Shown here piece by piece: positions 49,235 through 58,278 of a stretch of 64,000 nt of DNA. The stretch is from RGIG995 sp045542115 (GTDB lineage Bacteria > Bacillota > Clostridia > Oscillospirales > UBA644). Where the stretch lies: contig JAZQKK010000014.1 in NCBI GenBank assembly GCA_045542115.1, forward strand, positions 367,330 through 431,329, in the 5' to 3' direction. Numbering within the stretch: position 1 is the first letter of the stretch; every line of letters starts with the position of its first letter. The translations under genes and the position numbers were made by a program. The notes under the pieces were generated by a model. It was not told the origin of the DNA. It ran no database searches and saw only the letters and a program-made list of their open reading frames with translations.

Positions 49235-49948
49235 TTGAATCAGAACCATTTGCCGATACACATCGGATTTATTATGGACGGAAACCGACGCTGGGCCAAG
49301 GAGCGGGGATTGACGACGCCGCAGGGACACAAGGCCGGAGCCGATGCTCTGGAACGAATCGTGGAAGCCTGTTTTGCCCGGGATATCCGTCATATTACTT
49401 TTTACGCCTTCTCCACCGAAAACTGGAACCGTCCCCCGGCGGAGGTTTCGGCTTTGATGACATTGTTTTCCAAATATCTGGATTCTCTTCTGGACCGGTG
49501 GGAGAACGGCGACAAGGAAGTTTATCACCACACCCGCATCTGCTTTATCGGGGACCTTTCCGGATTCGACCGGAAGTTCCGGGAACGGGTGGAAAAAATT
49601 GAATCCCTCTCCCGGACCAAAGAAATCCGGATGACGATGAATATTGCCATCAACTACGGAGGAAGAGCCGATATTCTTCAAGCGGTCAACCGCGCCATCG
49701 CGGAAGGGAAAACCGAATTGACCGAAGACGATATCGATCAGCGGCTATACACCGCCGGACAGCCCGACCCGGACCTCATCGTCCGGACCGGAGGGGAAAT
49801 GCGTCTGTCCAATTTCCTTTTGTGGCAATCCTCCTATGCAGAATATTATTCCGACCCCTGTTTTTGGCCGGATTTTGATGAAGAACGCCTGGATACCGCC
49901 CTGGACGCCTACGGAAAGCGCGTCCGTAAATTCGGCGGAAACCAATAA
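49235..49948 (+). CDS. uppS: undecaprenyl diphosphate synthase
   Basis: 237 aa cis-prenyltransferase. HIGFIMDGNRRWAKERGL with the catalytic Asp, GHKAGADALERIV, TFYAFSTENWNRP, INYGGRADI and the C-terminal RTGGEMRLSNFLLWQSSYAE...WPDF are all present. It makes the C55 carrier for peptidoglycan. The start is TTG at 49235 with GGGAG upstream, so translation may be weak. Confidence 0.95.
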   Translation: MNQNHLPIHIGFIMDGNRRWAKERGLTTPQGHKAGADALERIVEACFARDIRHITFYAFSTENWNRPPAEVSALMTLFSKYLDSLLDRWENGDKEVYHHTRICFIGDLSGFDRKFRERVEKIESLSRTKEIRMTMNIAINYGGRADILQAVNRAIAEGKTELTEDDIDQRLYTAGQPDPDLIVRTGGEMRLSNFLLWQSSYAEYYSDPCFWPDFDEERLDTALDAYGKRVRKFGGNQ

Positions 49949-49963
49949 AAGAGGAGCGTTTTT

Positions 49964-50782
49964 ATGAAAACACGAGTATTATCCGGTATTTGCATCTTCA
50001 CCTTTTTGGTCTTATTGGTGTTGACGTCGGGAATCCCCTTCGTTTTGAACGGGATTATGGCGGCCATTGCCGCAATGGGAATTGGGGAATTGCTGAAAGT
50101 CGGGGGGCTTTCCCATCGAAAAGGGCTTACCGCCGGAGCGATGATTTACGCGGCGGTGTTCGTTTTTATTTCGGACCCTACTTTTGTCTGGGCTGAAAAG
50201 CTCCCGTTGATTGCAACCTTCCTTTTGGTCATTTTGGCTTTTACATACTATTTGAAGGAATACGGAAGCATCACCTTCCCCCAACTGACCTTTGCCTTAG
50301 TAATGACTCTTTTGGTGGCCTATTTCTTCTCTGCCGTCACCCTGACGAGACGGACCGACCAAGGATTTTGGAATCTGATTATGATTTATCTTCTGGCCTG
50401 GGTCCCCGATACGGGAGCATATTTTTCCGGATTTTTCTTCGGAAAACACAAGATGGCACCGGTCGTCTCTCCCAAAAAGACCATCGAAGGGGCGGTAGGC
50501 GGCCTTCTGATCTGCGTGGGATTTTCCTATCTCTACGCCTGGCTTGTCAGCTTAACGGGAGTTGCGGTCAATTATTGGATCATTGCCGTTTACGGCGTGC
50601 TGGGAACGTTGATTTCTATTCTGGGAGACCTGACCGCATCGTTGATTAAACGAAATTTTAACGTAAAAGATTACAGCAATCTGATTCCCGGGCACGGAGG
50701 AATTATGGACCGGTTCGATTCCATCTGGTTTGTGGCCCCCTTCGTGTATTTGATGATTCAGATTTGTCCGATGTTTGCATAA
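49964..50782 (+). CDS. cdsA: phosphatidate cytidylyltransferase
   Basis: 272 aa, about seven membrane helices. The signature is near the C-terminus: GDLTASLIKRNFNVKDYSNLIPGHGGIMDRFDS, with SPKKTIEGAVGG earlier. It makes CDP-diacylglycerol for phospholipids. Start ATG with GAGGAG, 15 nt after uppS. Confidence 0.94.
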   Translation: MKTRVLSGICIFTFLVLLVLTSGIPFVLNGIMAAIAAMGIGELLKVGGLSHRKGLTAGAMIYAAVFVFISDPTFVWAEKLPLIATFLLVILAFTYYLKEYGSITFPQLTFALVMTLLVAYFFSAVTLTRRTDQGFWNLIMIYLLAWVPDTGAYFSGFFFGKHKMAPVVSPKKTIEGAVGGLLICVGFSYLYAWLVSLTGVAVNYWIIAVYGVLGTLISILGDLTASLIKRNFNVKDYSNLIPGHGGIMDRFDSIWFVAPFVYLMIQICPMFA

Positions 50783-50795
50783 CGGGAACGAAACG

Positions 50796-51947
50796 ATGAA
50801 ATCAATTTTAATTTTAGGTTCTACCGGTTCGATTGGCCGACAGACGATATCGGTATTGGAAAACCTGGGGTTGAAAGCCCCAGGTCTTTCGGCGCACACC
50901 GACGTGGACCGGATGGAAGAACAAATCCGCGCGCTCTCCCCTGCCTTTGCGGTAATGACCGACCCGGACGCAGCGGAAAGATTAAAGAACCGCATTTCCG
51001 ATACGGAAACGGTAGTCTTTTCCGGAACGGACGGACTGGTCAAAATGATTCGGGAAGCGGATTTTGACGTGGCGGTCAACGGAATTGTGGGAATGGCCGG
51101 TACGCTCCCCTTCTTGGAAGTGATTCGCCGCGGAAAAGATATTGCCGTTGCCAACAAAGAGTCGTTGGTTACCGCCGGCCCCATCATTCGGGAAGAAGCC
51201 AAAAAGTACGGGGCAAACATTCTCCCCGTAGACAGTGAACATTCTGCTATTTTTCAATGTCTTCAAGCGGCACCGCCTCAACGGAGACTTCAAAAAATTC
51301 TTCTGACCTGCTCCGGAGGACCGTTTTTCGGACAGACCAGAGAAGAAATCGCCGCCGTTACCCCCGAGATGGCACTGCGCCACCCCAGTTGGAAAATGGG
51401 GGCAAAAATCACCGTGGACTGTGCTACGATGATGAACAAAGGGCTGGAAATTATGGAAGCGGTACGGTTGTTTGACCTGCCGGAAGACCAAATTGAGGTT
51501 CTCATTCACCGGGAAAGCATCATACACTCTCTTGTGGAGTTTGACGATAATTCCGTTTTGGCTCAGTTGGGACTTCCCGATATGCGTATCGCCATTCAAT
51601 ATGCGTTGACCTACCCGGACCGTCTCCCCTCTCCGGTGGAACGGCTGGATTTGACGAAGGTGGCAGGGCTGACTTTTGCCGCACCTGACACCGACGTTTT
51701 CCCCGCTACGGAACTTTGTCGCAAAGCCATTCGTGCCGACGGAATCTATCCTACGGTCGTCAATGCCGCAAACGAAGTGGCGGTTCACGGATTTTTGCAG
51801 GGAAAACTGTCCTTCCCCGCCATCGTGGACACCGTTGCCCGACAATTGGAAGAAACCGTCCAATGTTCCCACCCCACCTTAGAAACCATCTTTGAAACCG
51901 ACCGGCTGGTCCGGGAAAAGACCGCACGCCACATTGCAACCCTCTGA
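50796..51947 (+). CDS. dxr: 1-deoxy-D-xylulose 5-phosphate reductoisomerase
   Basis: 383 aa. NADPH motif LGSTGSIGRQT, VGMAGTLPFLEVI, ANKESLVTAGPI, PVDSEHSAIFQCL, TCSGGPF and HPSWKMGAKITVDCATMMNKGLE with metal and substrate residues. First committed MEP-pathway enzyme. The start at 50796 has only a weak GGGAACGA upstream and lies 13 nt after cdsA. Confidence 0.95.
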   Translation: MKSILILGSTGSIGRQTISVLENLGLKAPGLSAHTDVDRMEEQIRALSPAFAVMTDPDAAERLKNRISDTETVVFSGTDGLVKMIREADFDVAVNGIVGMAGTLPFLEVIRRGKDIAVANKESLVTAGPIIREEAKKYGANILPVDSEHSAIFQCLQAAPPQRRLQKILLTCSGGPFFGQTREEIAAVTPEMALRHPSWKMGAKITVDCATMMNKGLEIMEAVRLFDLPEDQIEVLIHRESIIHSLVEFDDNSVLAQLGLPDMRIAIQYALTYPDRLPSPVERLDLTKVAGLTFAAPDTDVFPATELCRKAIRADGIYPTVVNAANEVAVHGFLQGKLSFPAIVDTVARQLEETVQCSHPTLETIFETDRLVREKTARHIATL

Positions 51948-51967
51948 CCGTTAAAGGAGCGCTTATT

Positions 51968-53002
51968 TTGAATATTGTTCTGCAAATTTTGTATACCGTC
52001 CTGGTACTGGGCGTCTTGATTTTCGTCCACGAATTGGGGCATTTTATCGCCGCAAAGGCCTGTAAGGTCCGGGTGACGGAGTTTGCCTTGGGGATGGGTC
52101 CCGCAATTTTGAAAAAACAAGGCAAAGAAACGCTATACGCTCTGCGGCTGTTCCCCATCGGAGGCTACTGTGCAATGACGGGGGAAGACGAAGAAATTGC
52201 CGACGACCCGAAGGCGATGCGAAACAAACCCGTATGGATGCGGATGATTATCGTCCTTGCAGGCTCGGTGATGAACTTTGTGTTGGGGCTGGTGTTGGTT
52301 TCTATTATCGTCTGTTTCAGCAACATCCCCTCCACCACGGTGGCTCAATTCGATGAAAACGCCACGTCGGTCAACGGAGGTCTCCAAGTAGGAGATAAAA
52401 TTATTGCCGTAGAAGGAGAGCGCATCTCCGATTACACGGGAATGGCCACCCAATTTTCCCGCTGCTACAATAAAGACACCCTGTCTTTGACCGTTCTTCG
52501 GGAGGGACAGGAAGTTATTTTACAATCGGTTCCCTTCCCCACGGAACAGGTGGACGAAGACCTGTCCTATCCGATGCTGGACTTTTTGGTCTACCGGGCC
52601 AAAAAGACTCCCGGCGTGGTCTTAAAACAGATTTTTTTGCAGACGGGCTCCTACGTGACAAGCGTCGTCAACGGCCTTGTGGATATGATAACCGGTCGAA
52701 TCTCCCTGAAATACGTATCCGGACCGGTGGGAATTTCGTCGGTGATTTCCGAAGCGGCCTCCTACGGAATCTTATCCTTGCTCTCCGTGGCAGCCCTGAT
52801 TTCGGTCAACTTAGGGGTAATGAACGTACTCCCCTTGCCGGCCTTGGACGGAGGACGGTTTTTGTGCCTTTTGGTGGAAGCCATCCTCCGAAGACCCATT
52901 CCGGCAAAGGTGGAAGGAATGATTCACGCCGCCGGTTTGATTATCCTTCTGGGAATTATGGTTTTAGTCGCCTTTAAAGATATTTTCTTCCCCATTGCAT
53001 AA
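51968..53002 (+). CDS. rseP: RIP (site-2) metalloprotease RseP
   Basis: 344 aa. Intramembrane zinc motif FVHELGHFIAAKACK near the N-terminus, PIGGYCAMTGED, a central PDZ domain (LQVGDKIIAVEGERISDYTG) and the second metal motif NVLPLPALDGGRFL. It cleaves membrane-bound anti-sigma factors or signal remnants. Start TTG at 51968 after AAAGGAG. Located between dxr and ispG as in many Firmicutes. Confidence 0.94.
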   Translation: MNIVLQILYTVLVLGVLIFVHELGHFIAAKACKVRVTEFALGMGPAILKKQGKETLYALRLFPIGGYCAMTGEDEEIADDPKAMRNKPVWMRMIIVLAGSVMNFVLGLVLVSIIVCFSNIPSTTVAQFDENATSVNGGLQVGDKIIAVEGERISDYTGMATQFSRCYNKDTLSLTVLREGQEVILQSVPFPTEQVDEDLSYPMLDFLVYRAKKTPGVVLKQIFLQTGSYVTSVVNGLVDMITGRISLKYVSGPVGISSVISEAASYGILSLLSVAALISVNLGVMNVLPLPALDGGRFLCLLVEAILRRPIPAKVEGMIHAAGLIILLGIMVLVAFKDIFFPIA

Positions 53003-53012
53003 GGAGAACGAT

Positions 53013-54068
53013 ATGGCATCGAAAAAACAAATCGTGGCCCGAGGCGTGGCCGTCGGGGGCGGAGCGGATATTTCCATTCAGTCGATGTGCTCCATTCCCT
53101 TTTCCCGCTTTGACGAGTTGGTAAAACAGGCCCTGGAATTACAGGAAGCCGGTTGCGATATTTTGCGCGTGGCCCTGCCCGACGAAGCGTCGGCAGAACC
53201 CTTTGCACGCCTCCGAAATCGTTTAAAGATTCCTTTGGTGGCAGACATTCATTACGATTACCGTTTGGCGCTGAAAGCGATGGAAGCGGGGGCGGACAAG
53301 ATTCGCATCAACCCGGGAAACACCGATAAGACCCATTTAAAATTGGTGACCGATATGGCAAAAGAGCGTTCGGTTCCCATTCGGGTGGGAGTCAACGCCG
53401 GGTCTTTGGAAAAAGATTTGCTTGCAAAATACAGAAAACCCACGGCCGAGGCCTTGGCGGAAAGCGCTCAGAGAAACGTGGAATTGCTGGAACAGTTGGA
53501 TTTCGACGACATCGCAGTTTCGATGAAAGCATCCGACGTAAGAATGATGGTGGACGCCTATCGCATTTTTGCGAAAAACTCCCCTTATCCGTTACATTTG
53601 GGAGTCACGGAAGCAGGAACGCTTCGGTCGGGAACGGTCAAATCCTCCGTTGGAATCGGGGCATTACTGTTAGACGGAATCGGAGATACCATCCGCGTCT
53701 CGCTGACGGCAGACCCTGTGGAAGAAGTGGAAACGGCAAAGATTCTTCTTCGGTCGCTGGACCTGTATCACCGGGGAATTGAGGTCATTTCCTGTCCCAC
53801 TTGCGGACGGACGACGGTCAATTCCATTGAACTTGCAAACACCGTAGAACGGGAATTTCGGGACATTCGTGCCCACGTAAAAATTGCCGTAATGGGATGT
53901 GTGGTCAACGGCCCGGGAGAAGCAAGACAGGCCGACGTGGGAGTTACGGGCGCAAACGGCGAATACGTTCTCTTCCGAGGAGATAAAATTATCAAACACA
54001 TCTCCCCCGATAATATCCTTCCCCTCCTTCGCAAAGAAGTAGAAGAAATTGCAAAAACAAAAGAATAA
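53013..54068 (+). CDS. ispG: 4-hydroxy-3-methylbut-2-en-1-yl diphosphate synthase
   Basis: 351 aa. SIQSMCSIPFSRFDE, PLVADIHYDYRLAL, IRINPGN, then cysteines of the [4Fe-4S] site in ISCPTCGRTTVN and VAVMGCVVNGPGEA-like (KIAVMGCVVNGPGEARQADVGV). GcpE catalyses the penultimate MEP-pathway step. The start at 53013 follows AAGGAGA, 10 nt after rseP. Last gene of the run. Confidence 0.95.
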   Translation: MASKKQIVARGVAVGGGADISIQSMCSIPFSRFDELVKQALELQEAGCDILRVALPDEASAEPFARLRNRLKIPLVADIHYDYRLALKAMEAGADKIRINPGNTDKTHLKLVTDMAKERSVPIRVGVNAGSLEKDLLAKYRKPTAEALAESAQRNVELLEQLDFDDIAVSMKASDVRMMVDAYRIFAKNSPYPLHLGVTEAGTLRSGTVKSSVGIGALLLDGIGDTIRVSLTADPVEEVETAKILLRSLDLYHRGIEVISCPTCGRTTVNSIELANTVEREFRDIRAHVKIAVMGCVVNGPGEARQADVGVTGANGEYVLFRGDKIIKHISPDNILPLLRKEVEEIAKTKE

Positions 54069-54072
54069 AAAA

Positions 54073-54104
54073 TACACCGGAAGAGTTTCTTCCGGTGTTC
54101 TTTT
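54073..54104. terminator. bidirectional terminator
   Basis: 11-bp stem ACACCGGAAGA/TCTTCCGGTGT with T-rich 3' side, between ispG and the convergent YczE-like gene. Confidence 0.85.
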
Positions 54105-54774
54105 ATCCCTCAAAATATTTTGCAAAGGGGAAGCGGTCATAGAAGGAAAAACAACGGTCCAACACTTTGGAAAACAGGCCGATAAGCCAACCGTTGACAA
54201 ACGCGACCAGCACCGTCCCAAGACCGATTCCGTGGTCAAACAAGGAGCGAAACACCGCCAGGGACAAAACCAGAGCAACGGTGCAACTTGCAAGATCGTA
54301 CACGACTTTGAAGCGGTGGAGATTTCGTCCGTACCGCGCCGAAACCTCCTTCACAAACAATTCGTACGCCCCGGGGGCAAGATACGTCTTAAAGAAGAGC
54401 GCGACCCCCAAAGACGATAAAACCATCCCTGCAACCATCATTGAAAACCGCAATACAAATCCCCCTTCCCCGGCAAACGAAAGAAGCCACAAAAAGCCGT
54501 CCAAAACCATCCCGTATAAAAAGGCGGAGACAAAGGACAGCAGATAGGTCCAACGAAATTTTCCAACCAGAAAGCAGATGGCAATGACAAGCACTCCTTG
54601 CAGGCAATATTCCGCCGTTCCGAAGGAGATATGAAAAATTTGAGATAGAATATAGGCTGGTGCAATAACAGCAGAAAGACCAAAATTTGCCTTCGACATC
54701 AGTGCTGCCCCGAGTGCTAAAAACAGAGTCGCGGGAACGTAGCAAAATTCCCGGGAAACGCACGGTTTTTTCAT
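54103..54774 (-). CDS. YczE/YitT-like integral membrane protein
   Basis: 223 aa, about five to six TM helices. LGAALMSKANFGLSAVIAPAYILSQ is the typical N-terminal block of the YczE/DUF6198 family (PSNAPxGLSPxxxPPY-like position), and LVAFVNGWLIGLF that of its end. Function unknown; some are near transporters. The start at 54774 follows TTTGGAG. Confidence 0.75.
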   Translation of the reverse strand: MKKPCVSREFCYVPATLFLALGAALMSKANFGLSAVIAPAYILSQIFHISFGTAEYCLQGVLVIAICFLVGKFRWTYLLSFVSAFLYGMVLDGFLWLLSFAGEGGFVLRFSMMVAGMVLSSLGVALFFKTYLAPGAYELFVKEVSARYGRNLHRFKVVYDLASCTVALVLSLAVFRSLFDHGIGLGTVLVAFVNGWLIGLFSKVLDRCFSFYDRFPFAKYFEG

Positions 54775-54814
54775 ACAGTAAAACTCCAAATGTTTTCCTT
54801 ATTATATACAATGG

Positions 54815-54851
54815 ATAAAAAAGGGCGATGCGCATCACACGCATCGCCCTT
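54815..54851 (-). terminator. terminator of the 1064-aa surface-protein gene
   Basis: 11-bp stem AAGGGCGATGC/GCATCGCCCTT followed on the minus strand by TTTTTT. Confidence 0.85.
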
Positions 54852-54863
54852 CGTCAATCAAAA

Positions 54864-57800
54864 TCAGTTGCTGTGTCTTTTCCGAAGAATCACGGCAGAT
54901 GTGGCGGCAACTGCCATCAAGCCAAGGATAATGAAAGGAGCAACGGAAATGTCAGAGGTCTTGGGGTTCTGACCCATCAGAATCACGTAACCTTCCTTAC
55001 CGGTAACGTTCTCAACGGCCTTAGCTTTTTCTTTGGTATCACCGGCCTTGATGCTGCTGCAAGTGAAGGTAGTCTTCCGGTTCTTCACGTTCACAGCGGG
55101 GTCACCGAACATTTCGACGACAGAGGTGCCGTCCTTCACTTCAATAACACCCTTCGCAGAACGGTTGTATGCACGGATCGCGGAAACGTCTTTGCCTTCA
55201 CCAACAATGGTAACGTAAGCATTTCCTTCGGCGGTGATGGAAGATTTGCTTTCAAAGGTAACGCCGGCAACGGCAGTACCCTTGGCAAGAATGTTCATCT
55301 TACCGTTGTCTTTTACCACGATGGCGCTGGCCTTCAAGTGGATACCGGCACCGGTGGAATCTTTCGAATCACCGCCGGCAGAAGCGTTGAACACCGCATC
55401 GTCCTGAATGGTCAGAACGTGGTCGGGATGCAAGAACAGACCGTGAGCACGGTTGGCATATTCTTCCCCATTCTTTTCTGCATAGGTAGAAACAACGGCT
55501 TTTCCTCCAATGACAAACTTGCCATCGCCCTTACAGTCGAAGTTAATACCGTTGGCAATATCCGCACCGTTCTTCGCAATCGAAGAAGAAATGTTGGAAA
55601 CGTTCAGTGTAGTATCTTCAATCAAAACGTCGTACTTCACGCCGGTGATATAGAAGGCGCCTCTCCAACCGCTGGAAGTGGCGTTCATATCAACCCTACC
55701 GGAAGTGGTCATCGTCACGGTATTGTCCGGACCGCTCAACCACACGGCGGCACAACTCTCGCCCTTCTTCGTGGCGTCAATCTGGGTGAATTTCGCATTT
55801 GCATTTTCAGAAATGCGAAGAACGTTTACGTTGTTTTTCTTATCGGTGTTGTACAGAAGAGCCTGAGCCGAACCGGTAAGGTCAACGGAAGCATCGTCGG
55901 TAATTTCAACGACGGTGTTCACGACGGTCGTGGTAGCAATACCCTTTTCATCGTCGGCGTAGCAGTTCAATTCTACACCCCTCTGGCCGCCAGCAATCAC
56001 CAGAGAAGCCTTGTCGGAGACAGTCAGGACCATATCCTGGCTTCCGGTCTTGTTGTCGGAGTTGGTGTACAGAAGAACACCTTGATTGAATGCTTTTTCT
56101 TTGTTTGCAGGAGATACAGTAACCTTTGCATTATCTTGGAGTTCCAAAGAGGGACTTGAACCGGCGATATAGATACCGCGGTCGGTCGCAAGAACGTCCA
56201 CTTTGGCGTTATCTTTTACAATCATCGGACGGGCATCCAAAGCATCGCCGCTCTGAGCACCGATGTGAATGGCGTTGGTGCTTTGAGAAATAACCTTAAC
56301 GTTTACGTCTTTTTCAACGGTCAGAGAGCTGTAACACAACATTGCATAGACGTAACCGCCGACCGTCAGAGATCCGTCACCGGTAATTGTCATACTACCG
56401 TTCGTACCAAAAGCGCTATTAGTACCGCCGCTAGGAGCCTGAGGCATCACCACGCTGTTTTCGCCCTTAACATTAAAGGTAACGGCATTGCTGGCCCAAA
56501 TGCGGTAAATGGAACCGTTGGCATTGTTCAGATATACGGTAGCAGTATAGGGGTCGTAAGAAATAGCATCCAGAGCAACGCCCAACTTAGCGGCATCTTT
56601 TTCGGTCAGGTTCCGCTTAGACGCGCTCAGAACGATATCGCTACCGGCAGGAGGCGTAATGCTTACGGTGAACGCCTGTACGCTGGGGTCACCGGTAACG
56701 AGACCAACCTTAGAGGTGAAGTCTGCACCGGAGAGGAAGGTAGCGTCGGTAGTGACGGTGCAACTACCGGCAACAACACCCTTCGTCACCCGATAATCGG
56801 CAGAGTTGGTCTTATCGAATCCAATTTTAATTTCGGAAACGAAGAGGTCTTTTTCCGCAGTGTCGGGAGAACCGATCATATAGATGGAGTTCCCTTCGAC
56901 CTTGGAACCGATGAATTTCAAATCAAAGATAGCGTCCCGCTTCTTCGCTGCGACGTCATTTACAGAGATAGCGTAAGTAGCCAAAGGAGCGTCGATTTTC
57001 AGATTACAATTGGTTATGGTCATTTCCTTCGCATTCTTGGTCTGAATGGCTCCGGGAGTGGAGGAAACGCCTCTTCCGTATTTGACAAGGATGTCGATAT
57101 TGGCTTTTTCCAGCACGATGGGGTCTTTCCCTTCAAGGTGCATTCCGACAGCGGTGGAAGTCTCCGTATAGTCGGACACGACGTCAATATCGATCTTACC
57201 GCCGAGGACTTCGGTCTTTCCGGTAACGACCATACCGTACATCGATGCAACACCGGGGATTTTCGAGTTGCTGCCATTGTAGTTCACACCGCCGTAAATT
57301 TCGTGAACCAAAAGGGTCAGTTCCCCGCCGGTCATTTTGAAATTGGGAGCGTGAAGCGCTCTGACGGAGTCTTTCGCAGGATTCTCCACGATACCGGTAA
57401 CTTTGGCGTTATCCTTTACGATAACGGAACCGCCCTGTTCGGAAGCACTGCGGATGGCAGACATCCCGTGGGACGTACAGTTAACGACTGCGTCACCGCT
57501 GAAAATCATATCCTTACCCTGGTTGTTCACGTGAATCCCTTCGCTCCAACCGTTACGGTCTTCCAGAACACAGTTCACATTCACCGTGACCTTATCGGTA
57601 ATCTCAATATTGCGTTTCACAACGATGGCATATATCGAAGCAACCACGTTCAGCTTACCGTCGCCCTTAACCGTGAACACACATTCCTTTTCCAAGGCGT
57701 CGTCCGCATTGACAACTTGCTGAACGATAACTTCACTACCCTTTTCGTCTTCAATGAAGTTCTCCCCTTTAACGACGAGCGTCAGGGACTTCGAGAAGGA

Positions 57801-58058
57801 CATTTTCTTGAATCCTTTGATGTCTTCAATGGTCAAGATGGCCTTGTCGGCATCAAAGGTGATGATTCCTTCCGTCTTATCCGTGTCGTTCCCGATATAT
57901 TCCGTATCGGTGGCGTTCAAGACGACAGTTTTGCCTTCGGTGGTGGTAAAGGTAACGTTATCCGCAAGAGGAGCGTCAGCAGAAGCTGAAACTGCAAATG
58001 CGAAAACCGCCACCGCAACCAAAACCAGAGACAGTAAAATTGCGAAGGTCTTTCTCAT
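54864..58058 (-). CDS. large surface beta-helix protein with sortase-like C-terminal signal
   Basis: 1064 aa. Signal peptide (residues 1-27), then about 1000 residues of short beta strands with recurrent VKDNAKV, ITDKVTVNV, VVEITDDASVDL, LEKANIDI-type units, suggesting an extended beta-helix or adhesin stalk (carbohydrate-binding domain-containing type). The C-terminus is NPKTSDISVAPFIILGLMAVAATSAVILRKRHSN: an NPKTS motif, hydrophobic helix and basic tail, similar to LPXTG/NPKTG sortase signals but with Ser for Gly. Ribosome site AAGGAGAG. Probably cell-wall-anchored; ligand unknown. Confidence 0.75.
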   Translation of the reverse strand: MRKTFAILLSLVLVAVAVFAFAVSASADAPLADNVTFTTTEGKTVVLNATDTEYIGNDTDKTEGIITFDADKAILTIEDIKGFKKMSFSKSLTLVVKGENFIEDEKGSEVIVQQVVNADDALEKECVFTVKGDGKLNVVASIYAIVVKRNIEITDKVTVNVNCVLEDRNGWSEGIHVNNQGKDMIFSGDAVVNCTSHGMSAIRSASEQGGSVIVKDNAKVTGIVENPAKDSVRALHAPNFKMTGGELTLLVHEIYGGVNYNGSNSKIPGVASMYGMVVTGKTEVLGGKIDIDVVSDYTETSTAVGMHLEGKDPIVLEKANIDILVKYGRGVSSTPGAIQTKNAKEMTITNCNLKIDAPLATYAISVNDVAAKKRDAIFDLKFIGSKVEGNSIYMIGSPDTAEKDLFVSEIKIGFDKTNSADYRVTKGVVAGSCTVTTDATFLSGADFTSKVGLVTGDPSVQAFTVSITPPAGSDIVLSASKRNLTEKDAAKLGVALDAISYDPYTATVYLNNANGSIYRIWASNAVTFNVKGENSVVMPQAPSGGTNSAFGTNGSMTITGDGSLTVGGYVYAMLCYSSLTVEKDVNVKVISQSTNAIHIGAQSGDALDARPMIVKDNAKVDVLATDRGIYIAGSSPSLELQDNAKVTVSPANKEKAFNQGVLLYTNSDNKTGSQDMVLTVSDKASLVIAGGQRGVELNCYADDEKGIATTTVVNTVVEITDDASVDLTGSAQALLYNTDKKNNVNVLRISENANAKFTQIDATKKGESCAAVWLSGPDNTVTMTTSGRVDMNATSSGWRGAFYITGVKYDVLIEDTTLNVSNISSSIAKNGADIANGINFDCKGDGKFVIGGKAVVSTYAEKNGEEYANRAHGLFLHPDHVLTIQDDAVFNASAGGDSKDSTGAGIHLKASAIVVKDNGKMNILAKGTAVAGVTFESKSSITAEGNAYVTIVGEGKDVSAIRAYNRSAKGVIEVKDGTSVVEMFGDPAVNVKNRKTTFTCSSIKAGDTKEKAKAVENVTGKEGYVILMGQNPKTSDISVAPFIILGLMAVAATSAVILRKRHSN

Positions 58059-58220
58059 AGTATCTCTCCTTAAAGCAATACTCGGGGGGCTACCCCATAT
58101 TATGTATATATAATAACAGATTAAGAGAGAAAATGCAAGGGGGTTTTCCGAAAGTTTTATTTCTTGTCACCTTTTGTTTCGACTTTTGAAACTTTTGAGG
58201 AAAAACGCACGAATTTATCC

Positions 58221-58257
58221 AAAAAGAAAGTACCCCGGGGAGAACCCCGAGGTACTT
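58221..58257 (-). terminator. terminator of fucO
   Basis: 13-bp stem AAGTACCCCGGGG/CCCCGAGGTACTT (G-U wobble on the minus strand) followed by TTTCTTTTT. Confidence 0.8.
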
Positions 58258-58278
58258 GATTCAGGATATTAAATTCGA

